A stretch of 64,000 bases of DNA, from assembly GCA_032027145.1 (NCBI GenBank), contig JAVSMP010000001.1, positions 1,987,016 to 2,051,015 of the forward strand. The letters are read 5' to 3'. The stretch comes from Ignavibacterium sp. Lineage in GTDB: Bacteria; Bacteroidota; Ignavibacteria; Ignavibacteriales; Ignavibacteriaceae. Positions 41,824-50,258 of this stretch are shown here, in pieces; the stretch's first letter is position 1, and every line of letters begins with the position of its first letter. The notes under the pieces were generated by a model. The model searched no databases. It was not told where the DNA came from and worked only from the letters and a program-made list of their open reading frames with translations. The translations under genes and the position numbers were made by a program.

Positions 41824-43464
41824 TTGGCAAAAAAAATAATTGAAAAAATATTTGAAAACAAAGAAGATTTAATATTATCTCTGCTTCTTTTATGTATTGG
41901 GATTAAATATGTTCATGATATTGGTTCATATTTAGATATAGAATTACAGGATGAAACCCTTTATTTGCGGAATGGTATTTTTCTTCTAAGACAAGGATTA
42001 CAAAGTTCTCAATGGGCTCCTGTTTACTCAATATGGTATTTTCTTTTATCAATATTTAATTCTGATAGTATTACTTTATACTTTTTAAATTTTCAAATTC
42101 TTACTCTACTGTTACCCCTATTGCTGTATGTTTATTTGAGAACAAGGCAGGTGTCTCAAATTATAGCTTTTCTGATTGGGTTTTTCTTTCTGATTAGTTC
42201 AGGAAATATATTAGTTCACCCCAAAGTAACCCATTTTGCTCTATTACTTATTGTATGTTCTTTTCTTTTATTTGCCTTTACAAAAAGAACTGTACTTAGT
42301 TGGAGTTTTATTATTATTGGCTCTTTATTATCTGCGTATGTCAGACCTGAACTCTTCATCTCTTTTATTCTTATTATCGTTTTATTTCTTTATAGAATAA
42401 TTAAAACAAAATCTTTTTTAATAAACCGGTGGAGTATTTTAATAATTGGTATTATTACATTGGCTTTAGTAATTATACTTGGGGCTCCATTGGGAGGCGG
42501 TGGTAGAGCATTGGATGCTTTTAAACAGCATTTCTCATTGAATTGGGTTGCTTGGAACCATAGTAATTTAAATCCATGGAGAGATTCGGATTTTATTGTT
42601 CAGGAAAATTTTGGAAATATTACTAACATTCCTGAAGCATTGTTTTCAAATACTGATTTATTCTTTAAACATTTATTAACAAATACGTCAATAATTTTTT
42701 CAGAATTCTCTAGATTGACGAGTTATACCGTTTTTACCGTAGATAATTACAGACTGGAGTATATCGGGCTTTATTTATTATTATTTATAATTAGCATTTC
42801 TTCAATAGTAAATATTTATCGTAGTAAGCTGGCAATATTGCAACTACTAAAAAGCAATTTTAATGATTCTAAACATATTATTATTATTTCAATTATTTAT
42901 CTAATTCCAATCTTTAGCTCGATAATAATAATATATCCACGTCAACATTATTTACTGTTTCTGCTATTCTTTGTAATAATGGTTTTTGTCCCTTTGATTA
43001 AAGTTAATCTCGACAAATCAAGGCTGGAAAGAAATTTAACATCATCAGCCCTTGTATTATTTGCAATTTTATTATTAATGGTAACACCCAATCCAAAAAA
43101 ATTCTATTCAAATTATTCTCAGAATAATGTTGAAACAGTTAAATTCTTAAAATCATTAAATATAAAATCTAAAGTAAATATGTTGGAGGATAATGGTGGA
43201 TACTATACATATTTAACTCCCAATTACTCCTGGATAACGGCTAGCGATAAAAAAATGGATTTCAATGAATATTTAGAGAAGTATGAAATCAATTTAATTA
43301 TCTTAAGTGGTAAATTACTCGGGAACAAAAAGTTTAATTCTGATTCGACTTTTAAAAACTTTTTGATCAACTACAACGATTACGGATTTAGTAAAGATAT
43401 AATTCCAAATAGTGGAAATGAATTATTTATAAAAAAGGATCTAATCCAATCAATTTCAAGATGA
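41824..43464 (+). CDS. Polytopic membrane protein, GT-C glycosyltransferase-like
   Basis: This 546-residue membrane protein has about ten hydrophobic helices, mostly between 15 and 425, and a C-terminal extracytoplasmic portion. The first outer loop has an acidic pair (LQDETLYLRNGIFLLRQG), the location and kind of the catalytic aspartate/glutamate of GT-C enzymes (ArnT, PMT, oligosaccharyltransferase). That is the basis for the call. No donor or acceptor can be given. The start is TTG 41824, in AT-rich sequence without a good Shine-Dalgarno, so it is uncertain. Confidence 0.68.
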   Translation: MAKKIIEKIFENKEDLILSLLLLCIGIKYVHDIGSYLDIELQDETLYLRNGIFLLRQGLQSSQWAPVYSIWYFLLSIFNSDSITLYFLNFQILTLLLPLLLYVYLRTRQVSQIIAFLIGFFFLISSGNILVHPKVTHFALLLIVCSFLLFAFTKRTVLSWSFIIIGSLLSAYVRPELFISFILIIVLFLYRIIKTKSFLINRWSILIIGIITLALVIILGAPLGGGGRALDAFKQHFSLNWVAWNHSNLNPWRDSDFIVQENFGNITNIPEALFSNTDLFFKHLLTNTSIIFSEFSRLTSYTVFTVDNYRLEYIGLYLLLFIISISSIVNIYRSKLAILQLLKSNFNDSKHIIIISIIYLIPIFSSIIIIYPRQHYLLFLLFFVIMVFVPLIKVNLDKSRLERNLTSSALVLFAILLLMVTPNPKKFYSNYSQNNVETVKFLKSLNIKSKVNMLEDNGGYYTYLTPNYSWITASDKKMDFNEYLEKYEINLIILSGKLLGNKKFNSDSTFKNFLINYNDYGFSKDIIPNSGNELFIKKDLIQSISR

Positions 43465-43847
43465 AATAGGTAATCATAGAACTTAAAATTGTTTAGTTTT
43501 AATCAATATTACCAAGTCAATATGCTGTTTTGACGATTTCTTAAAGACGCCTCGTTATTATCTATTCCAAATATTATATATGATAAACTGTTTACTTTAA
43601 TTATTATTGTATCTAACTTTACAAGGCAAATACAATAATTGTTAGCAGCACTTGCTTTATCAACAACTAATGATACTATTTGTTATAATTCCATTAGTGT
43701 TTGGAGTTTTTGAATGTTATTCACAAAAAAACCAACATGAGTTTTCTTATTCAAGACATTTCAATTTATTAATTAACCAACTATTCTATAAACCACATTT
43801 TATCTTTTACTATACAGAAGATAATTTGAAATTCAAGGGAGATTATA
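43465..43847 (+). other. 383-bp gap before the C25 protease gene
   Basis: The gap shows no strong hairpin or repeat. It contains a doubtful frame at 43652-43879 (75 codons from TTG, or from ATG 43673) with a signal-like start (ILFVIIPLVFGVFECYS) that runs into the start of the protease gene. The best motif is AGGGAG at 43836-43841, six bases before the GTG start of that gene. I see no terminator for the preceding gene. Confidence 0.45.
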
Positions 43848-46800
43848 GTGAAGACAAAATTTACTCTTTTTTCAAATAAAGGGATGTATGTAATTGCTTT
43901 CCTTTGTTTATTCCTGTCGATTAAGGTTCGAGCGCAGGTAATTAGTTACTCAGATTCCTGGGGTAAGTCGGGATTTACTCTGGAAACAGAGAGTGCTTCT
44001 GGCATACAAATAAATTTTTCCATTTCTGAATTTGAGATGCTGGATGTTAACATTGAAGAATTAAGTTACAAATCAATTCATTTACCGGGCATTTTCCTTC
44101 CAAACGACGAAGGAGCACCTGATTTACCTGGAACATCCAGATTTATTGCAATACCTGAAGGTGCAAATGCAACATTTGAAATTACAAGTTACAGAACAGA
44201 AACTATTGAAAATGTTGAAGTAGCTCCGGCATTTAAAATTCCAAAAGACACAGATAAAGGTCCGTTGGTTTATGCAAAGAATAACAGTATTTATAGTCAA
44301 AATGATTTTTATCCAGCTGAACCGGTAATATTATCAAAACCAACAGAGATAAGAGGAGTTGATGTTGTTCAGCTTGGTATTACACCATTTCAATATAATC
44401 CTGTTACCAAACAGCTAATAGTTTACAGAGATTTAAAAGTTGCTGTAAAATTTAACGGCGGCAATGGTCACTTTGGTGAAGACAGACTTCGCAGTAGATG
44501 GTTTGATCCGATTTTGAATAATGTTCTTATAAATTATAATTCATTATCAAAGGTGCAATACAATTATACCTCCAATAAGGAAGATCAGGATTTTGAATAT
44601 GTAATAATTTGTCCAAATGATCCTGTATTTCTTGCATGGGCAGATTCGATTAAACAGTTCAGAACATTGCAGGGTATTAAAACAGGCATATTTACAACTG
44701 TTCAGACAGGTGGTAATAACTCAACTGCAATAGAAAATTTTATTAATAATGCCTATAATACCTGGGCTATTCCTCCTGTTGCGGTTTTACTGCTTGGTGA
44801 TTATGGTACTTCGGGTAATACTATTCATAGCCCTACCTGGAATAACTATTGCGTATCAGATCATATTTATGCTGATGTAAACAATAACAATATGGCTGAT
44901 ATTGTTTTAGCAAGGATAACTGCACAGAATGCTGCACATTTACAGACGATGATAACTAAATTTTTAAAATATGAAAGAAACCCTCCAACAAATCCAAACT
45001 TTTATAATAATCCAATTACTGCTATGGGTTGGCAAACGGAAAGATGGTTTCAGATATGTTCAGAAACTATTAATGGATTCTGGCAATATAAACTTGGTAA
45101 ATCGCCCAAAAGAGAAAATGCTATTTATTCCGGAACACCGCCGTTTACTAACTGGTCATCTAATCAAAATACAAGTTTAGTAGTAAACTATTTTGGTCCA
45201 AATGGCAGAGGATATATTCCGGCAACTGCACAGCACTTAACAGATTGGGGCGGTAATGCAACAAGAATTAATAATGATATTAACAGCGGTGCATTTATGT
45301 TGCAGCATCGCGATCACGGACTTGAGACCGGATGGGGCGAACCAGCCTATGGTAATTCAAATCTTTCAGGATTAAATAATGATGATTTGGTTTTTGTTCT
45401 CTCAATTAATTGTTTAACAGGAAAGTATAACTGGTCAAGCGAGTGTTTTGCAGAAGCTTTTCACAGACATCAAAAAGGTGCGCTCGGACTAATTGCAGCT
45501 TCTGAGGTTTCATATTCATTTGTTAATGATGCCTATGTTTGGGGAATGTTCGATGGTATGTGGCCTGATTTTATGCCTGATTATGGCATTACAGGACCCG
45601 ATAGAATTTTACCGGCATTTGGAAATGTTGTTGGTAAGTACTTCCTTCAGTATTCTAACTGGCCCTATAATACCGGCGATAAAATGGTTACATATCATTT
45701 ATTCCATCATCATGGGGATGCTTTTACAACAGTATATTCAGAAATGCCTCAGACTCTTAATGTTGTACACAACCCAGTGATTATTGCAGGTGTTCCTCAG
45801 TATAATGTTACTGCAGATAATAGTTCACTGATTGCTTTAACTTGTAATGGAGAAATTATCGCTGTTGCTGAAGGAACTGGAAATCCTGTTGCATTAAATA
45901 TCCCATTTATTGTACCGGGCAATACGGTTAAACTAACAGTAACTAAACAGAATTATTATAGATATTCAGCCAACATCCCGGTAGTACCTAGCGAAGGTGC
46001 TTATGTGATTTCAGATTCAACCGTTGTTAATGATTCTTTGGGCAATAATAATGCTCTGTTAGATTATGGTGAATCACCATTGATTTCATTAAGAGCTTAT
46101 AATGTCGGAGTTTCACAGGCAGAAAATGTAACACTTATTTTAAGAAGCAACAGCAGCTATGTTACAGTTACTGATTCAACTGAATTTTATGGAACAATAC
46201 CAGCTGGTGGCAGATTATTTAAAGCAAATGGATTTAAAATTGAAGTTGATCCTTTAACTCCGGATCAGGAAATTATTTCATTTAACGTAATTGCAACAGA
46301 CGGTAATAATAACTGGGTAAGTTACTTTACACTTAAAGTACAGGCTCCGGTGCTTGTTCAGTCTAATACATATGTTTCTGATCCTAGCGGAAACAATAAT
46401 GGTATTCTGGACCCGGGCGAAACCGCAGATGTATTTGTTGAAATAACTAATACAGGACATTCGGAGGCAATTAATGTTCAGGGTACTCTTACAACAACTG
46501 ATGCTCTGATTACTATAAACAGCGGGCAGCAGAATTATGGTAATCTACTTCCTGCTGGAAAAGTAGCAAAATCATTTAGTGTTACTGCAAGCTCAACAAT
46601 AGTAACTGGTCATCAGGCTCTCTTTGATTTTAATATGACTGCTTCATTGGGAATTGCATCAAGCAGCAGTATATCTTTAATTGTTGGTAAAATACCGGTT
46701 TTAATTGTTTGTAAAGATAAAAACCATAATTCAAGTCCGGCAATGAGGACTGCACTGGAAGCTTTAAATATTGCTTATGTTTATCAAACAGATTTTCCAA

Positions 46801-47858
46801 CGGATTTGAGTTTATATCAATCTGTATTTGTTTGTTTAGGTGTGTACTCAAACAACCATCAGCTTACAACTACCGAAGGGCAATTATTAGCAGATTTCTT
46901 AAACAGCGGCGGAATGCTTTATATGGAAGGCGGCGATACCTGGTATTATGATCCACAGACAGCAGTACATGCTATGTTTAATATTGTGGGAACTGGTGAT
47001 GGAAGCAGTGATCTCGGAACAATTTTAGGACAAGCAGGTACCTTTACTGAAGGAATGACATTTACTTACAGTGGTGATAATAATTGGATTGATCGATTAA
47101 ATAATGTTGCTCCTGCTCAGGTAATATTTAGAAATCAAAGCCCAAGTTATGCGTGTGCAGTTGCTTATGAAAATAACACCTATAAAACTATCGGCGCTTC
47201 TTTTGAATTTGGCGGATTGACTGATTCTCCAAATGAAGCAACTAAGAAAGCACTGATGGGAAAATACACTGATTTCTTTGGACTTGGAATAATACCGGTG
47301 GAATTAGTTTCATTTGAAGCAACTGTTGAAGAGCAGTTGATAAGATTAACCTGGGAAACAGCAACTGAGCTAAACAATTCAGGATTTGATGTTGAAAGAA
47401 GCAGCGATGGAAAAGTATTTGGGAAAATCGGATTTATAAAAGGAATAGGTACGACAACTGATAAACATCAATATTCTTATATTGATGGAGGATTAACTGG
47501 TAAAGGGAAGTATTACTACAGACTTAAACAATTAGACTTTGATGGCAAGGAAAGTTATTCAAGTGTTATTGAAGTTGATTACTCTGCTATTCCTTCATCA
47601 TTTAGTTTATCTCAGAATTATCCGAATCCGTTTAATCCGACGACGACAGTCCAGTTCGGAATTCCAAAGGAAGTAAAAGTAACTCTTAAAGTTTATGATG
47701 CTTTAGGAAGCGAAGTTGAAACTATCTACGATAAAGTTCTTGAACCTGGTTATTATAAACATCAATGGGAAGGTACTAAATATGCCAGTGGTGTTTATTT
47801 CTTAAGATTACAAGCTGGTAATTTTACAGCATCCAAAAAAATGATGCTGCTCAAGTAA
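43848..47858 (+). CDS. C25 (gingipain-family) cysteine protease with T9SS sorting domain
   Basis: This 1336-residue secreted protease starts at GTG 43848 with AGGGAG upstream. After a signal peptide (cleaved near VRAQ, residue 30), a C25 propeptide-like region covers about 50-230. The peptidase C25 domain, about 245-610, holds the dyad H490 (LQHRDHG) and C522 (SINCLTG). Two CARDB/Ig-like repeats share the pattern STVVNDSLGNNNALLDYGE / NTYVSDPSGNNNGILDPGE at about 720-960. A GATase1-like region lies at about 945-1130. A beta-sandwich region follows, and the T9SS sorting domain (NYPNPFNPTTTVQFG ... KKMMLLK) ends it. It is exported by the type IX system. Confidence 0.92.
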   Translation: MKTKFTLFSNKGMYVIAFLCLFLSIKVRAQVISYSDSWGKSGFTLETESASGIQINFSISEFEMLDVNIEELSYKSIHLPGIFLPNDEGAPDLPGTSRFIAIPEGANATFEITSYRTETIENVEVAPAFKIPKDTDKGPLVYAKNNSIYSQNDFYPAEPVILSKPTEIRGVDVVQLGITPFQYNPVTKQLIVYRDLKVAVKFNGGNGHFGEDRLRSRWFDPILNNVLINYNSLSKVQYNYTSNKEDQDFEYVIICPNDPVFLAWADSIKQFRTLQGIKTGIFTTVQTGGNNSTAIENFINNAYNTWAIPPVAVLLLGDYGTSGNTIHSPTWNNYCVSDHIYADVNNNNMADIVLARITAQNAAHLQTMITKFLKYERNPPTNPNFYNNPITAMGWQTERWFQICSETINGFWQYKLGKSPKRENAIYSGTPPFTNWSSNQNTSLVVNYFGPNGRGYIPATAQHLTDWGGNATRINNDINSGAFMLQHRDHGLETGWGEPAYGNSNLSGLNNDDLVFVLSINCLTGKYNWSSECFAEAFHRHQKGALGLIAASEVSYSFVNDAYVWGMFDGMWPDFMPDYGITGPDRILPAFGNVVGKYFLQYSNWPYNTGDKMVTYHLFHHHGDAFTTVYSEMPQTLNVVHNPVIIAGVPQYNVTADNSSLIALTCNGEIIAVAEGTGNPVALNIPFIVPGNTVKLTVTKQNYYRYSANIPVVPSEGAYVISDSTVVNDSLGNNNALLDYGESPLISLRAYNVGVSQAENVTLILRSNSSYVTVTDSTEFYGTIPAGGRLFKANGFKIEVDPLTPDQEIISFNVIATDGNNNWVSYFTLKVQAPVLVQSNTYVSDPSGNNNGILDPGETADVFVEITNTGHSEAINVQGTLTTTDALITINSGQQNYGNLLPAGKVAKSFSVTASSTIVTGHQALFDFNMTASLGIASSSSISLIVGKIPVLIVCKDKNHNSSPAMRTALEALNIAYVYQTDFPTDLSLYQSVFVCLGVYSNNHQLTTTEGQLLADFLNSGGMLYMEGGDTWYYDPQTAVHAMFNIVGTGDGSSDLGTILGQAGTFTEGMTFTYSGDNNWIDRLNNVAPAQVIFRNQSPSYACAVAYENNTYKTIGASFEFGGLTDSPNEATKKALMGKYTDFFGLGIIPVELVSFEATVEEQLIRLTWETATELNNSGFDVERSSDGKVFGKIGFIKGIGTTTDKHQYSYIDGGLTGKGKYYYRLKQLDFDGKESYSSVIEVDYSAIPSSFSLSQNYPNPFNPTTTVQFGIPKEVKVTLKVYDALGSEVETIYDKVLEPGYYKHQWEGTKYASGVYFLRLQAGNFTASKKMMLLK

Positions 47859-47881
47859 GAATAATCTTTTTGTGCTATTGT

Positions 47882-47920
47882 AATCCCTCTGGTTAGTAAT
47901 TAATCAGAGGGATTCTTTTT
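47882..47920 (+). terminator. Rho-independent terminator
   Basis: A 14-bp stem, AATCCCTCTGGTTA/TAATCAGAGGGATT (one G-T pair), with a 5-nt loop is followed by CTTTTT. It ends the C25 protease gene. Confidence 0.88.
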
Positions 47921-48010
47921 AATACTTTATCATAGAAATTCAGACTTTCAAATATTTGTCTTAAACAAATGTAAAATTGTATTTCGTTTATCTTCTCAAA
48001 TATTTTTAAT

Positions 48011-48026
48011 TTAAGCCGGCGCTTAA
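48011..48026. promoter_or_regulatory. Palindrome upstream of the seven-repeat gene
   Basis: TTAAGC-CGGC-GCTTAA is a perfect 6-bp inverted repeat around a self-complementary centre, 20 bases before the start codon and just upstream of its AGGAAGGAG ribosome site. It may be an operator or a 5'-leader hairpin. It could be chance. Confidence 0.35.
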
Positions 48027-48046
48027 TTCTTAGGAAGGAGTATAAG

Positions 48047-49819
48047 ATGAAGCTATCAAATACATTTCTTTTTACTGTTCTTTTTTTATCTCAGTTTTTA
48101 ATTCCAGTTTTTACTTTTTCACAAATTCCTGATACAGTTTGGACAAAAACTTTCGGCGGAAGTAATATTGATGTGGGATATTGTGTTCAGCAGACATCGG
48201 ACAGCGGGTATATAATTACCGGATACACACGCTCTTATGGAAGTATGAGCGGTAGAAATGTGCTGCTGATTAAAACTGATAAAAGCGGAAATCAGGAATG
48301 GATTAATGCTTATGGGGGCAACAATGATGATGAAGGATATTCGGTGCAACAAACTACTGATGGCGGATTTATTATTGCCGGATATACCAAATCATACGGA
48401 GCTGGTGCAAATGATGTCTATCTTGTTAAAACTGACTATTCAGGAAATCAATTGTGGGACAAAGTATTTGGCGGCACACAGGATGATCTGGCTTTCTCAG
48501 TTCTTCAAACAAGTGATGGTGGTTTTCTTATAACCGGTTCTTCTTTTTCGTTTGGTACTGGCGGTGATATGTTGATGATAAAAACTAATTCAAATGGTAA
48601 TTTGATCTGGCAAAAAACTTTTGGTGGTATAAGTTCAGATGGTGCGATGAATGTAGCACATACTATGGATAATGGGTTTATTATTACAGGTTGGACTTTT
48701 TCGTTTGGTCCTGGTGCTGTTGGAAATGCATTTCTAGTTAAAACAGACTCACTTGGAAATCAACAATGGTATAATTACTTCGGAGGGAATGATGCAGATC
48801 GTGGTTATAGTGTTCAACAAACCACAGATGGCGGATATATTCTAACTGGTTATACAGGCTCTTTTGGTGCTGGGCTTTATGATGTACTATTAGTTAAAAC
48901 TGATAGTTTAGGAAATCAGCAGTGGATAAAAACTTTTGGCGGATCTGGCAGAGATTATAGTAATTCAATTCAACAGACAGCAGATGGCGGCTTTATTATT
49001 CTTGGATATACTTTGTCTTTTGGTGCGGGCGGAGATGATTTCTATCTTATTAAAACTGATGTGAACGGCAATACTGAATGGTTTAAAACTCTTGGAGGGG
49101 TTTATTCAGATGTCGGATATTTTGTAAGACAAACAAACGATGGAGGACTAATTCTGGTTGGTCATACTTTATCATTTGGAGCAGGAATCCATGATGTTTG
49201 GTTAATAAAAATGGAAAATATAATTCCTGTGGAATTAATTTCTTTTTATGCTTCTGTTTATGAAAATAATGTTGAATTGAGTTGGACAACAGCAGCAGAA
49301 ACGAATAACAACGGATTTGAAATACAAAGATCACAAGACCACAAAAATGATAAATCACTTGAATGGGAAATCGTTGGTTTTATTCCAGGTTTTGGCACAA
49401 CCACTGAACCAAAATCTTATTCCTTTACTGATGAAGATGTTTTATCTGGAAAATATAAATACAGATTAAAACAAATGGACTTCGATGGAAGTTTTGTGTT
49501 TTCAGATATTATCGATGTTTCTGTCAATGCAGTAACAGGATATTTATTAGAACAAAATTATCCTAATCCTTTTAATCCAACTACAGAAATAAAATTTACA
49601 ATTCCCAGTGTCACCCTGAGCGAAGTCGAAGAGTGTTTAGTTACATTAAGAGTTTATGATGTTTTAGGAAACGAAGTTGCAACACTTGTTGATGAAGAAA
49701 AGCCCGCAGGGTATTATTCAGTTTCATTTAATGCTATTGGTTTATCCAGCGGAGTTTATTTTTATCAATTGAGTGCAGGTGATTTTTTTGAGACAAAAAA
49801 AATGGTGTTGTTAAGATAG
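48047..49819 (+). CDS. Secreted seven-repeat propeller-like T9SS cargo protein
   Basis: The 590-residue protein has a signal peptide (to about 25) and seven tandem repeats of about 52 residues between about 29 and 390, each with the pattern W-KTFGG...D-G-SVQQT-DGG-I-GYT-SFGAG--D-LVKTD--GN. Seven units suggest a seven-bladed beta-propeller, with no enzyme motif seen. A beta-sandwich follows (about 395-485), then a T9SS sorting domain (NYPNPFNPTTEIKFTIP ... KKMVLLR). The domain carries an insertion of about seven residues (VTLSEVEE) that reads from a family B palindromic repeat. ATG 48047 has the strong ribosome site AGGAAGGAG. Confidence 0.9.
   Translation: MKLSNTFLFTVLFLSQFLIPVFTFSQIPDTVWTKTFGGSNIDVGYCVQQTSDSGYIITGYTRSYGSMSGRNVLLIKTDKSGNQEWINAYGGNNDDEGYSVQQTTDGGFIIAGYTKSYGAGANDVYLVKTDYSGNQLWDKVFGGTQDDLAFSVLQTSDGGFLITGSSFSFGTGGDMLMIKTNSNGNLIWQKTFGGISSDGAMNVAHTMDNGFIITGWTFSFGPGAVGNAFLVKTDSLGNQQWYNYFGGNDADRGYSVQQTTDGGYILTGYTGSFGAGLYDVLLVKTDSLGNQQWIKTFGGSGRDYSNSIQQTADGGFIILGYTLSFGAGGDDFYLIKTDVNGNTEWFKTLGGVYSDVGYFVRQTNDGGLILVGHTLSFGAGIHDVWLIKMENIIPVELISFYASVYENNVELSWTTAAETNNNGFEIQRSQDHKNDKSLEWEIVGFIPGFGTTTEPKSYSFTDEDVLSGKYKYRLKQMDFDGSFVFSDIIDVSVNAVTGYLLEQNYPNPFNPTTEIKFTIPSVTLSEVEECLVTLRVYDVLGNEVATLVDEEKPAGYYSVSFNAIGLSSGVYFYQLSAGDFFETKKMVLLR
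49610..49635. repeat. Family B palindromic repeat inside a coding region
   Basis: GTCACCCTGAGCGAAGTCGA, continuing AGAGTG, is the best-preserved left arm and centre of the family B repeat. It is read in frame as VTLSEVEE inside the sorting domain of the secreted repeat protein, between IPS and the conserved VTLRVYD strand. Confidence 0.85.
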
Positions 49820-50258
49820 ACTAAAGATATAATCACTTGAATACTTAATATTTTAACTACTGCTCCTTTTTAATCTATAGCTAAAGTTTGATCACGCTTC
49901 GACAGACGAATCGTGAAAAATTAAACTTATTACATCCTGAGCGGAGTCGAAGACTGATACTAATTATACTCATCTTAAATTCACGTTTCGACTTTGCTCA
50001 ATGTGATTCTGGGTTTTACTTTTTCTTTATTGTTCACACTTCGATAAACTAAGTGTAACAGTTTCTCTTTGCCATCCTGAGCACAGTCGAAGGGTGACAC
50101 CTGCTTAATTTGCAATGACTTTAACAGGAATTATCAGAACCTTATGTAATAGTACTATTTTATAATTAAAGATTTAAAAGTTCTATCATTTTTAATTAGG
50201 CTGCTAAACTTTTTAAGTTTTTATACGACAATAGTATGGATAATTATATGGTTTTATC
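49820..50258. other. 439-bp gap packed with family B repeats
   Basis: Apart from five copies or partial copies of the family B palindrome at 49891-50101, the gap has no open frame of note and no RNA that I recognise. The last 150 bases before TTG 50259 are AT-rich and contain no clear ribosome site. Confidence 0.5.
49891..50101. repeat. Cluster of five family B palindromic repeats
   Basis: Copies lie at about 49891-49918 (ATCACGCTTCGACAG...), 49931-49958 (CATCCTGAGCGGAGTCGAAG), 49981-50010 (TCACGTTTCGACTTTGCTCA), 50034-50060 (TTCACACTTCGATAAACTAA) and 50072-50100 (CATCCTGAGCACAGTCGAAG). Orientation alternates. The shared core is CCTGAGC-x-AGTCGAAG with arms ending GTGAC or variants. Confidence 0.75.

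Noticed and set aside
43652..43879. Possible small secreted protein of 75 codons before the C25 protease gene
   Set aside because: It has a signal-like start but no ribosome site and overlaps the protease start by 32 bases. I note it only under the gap entry.
48126..49210. Regular 156-bp repeats that might suggest a CRISPR array or a DNA satellite
   Set aside because: They encode the seven propeller repeats in one frame, with variable DNA, no spacers and no cas genes nearby.
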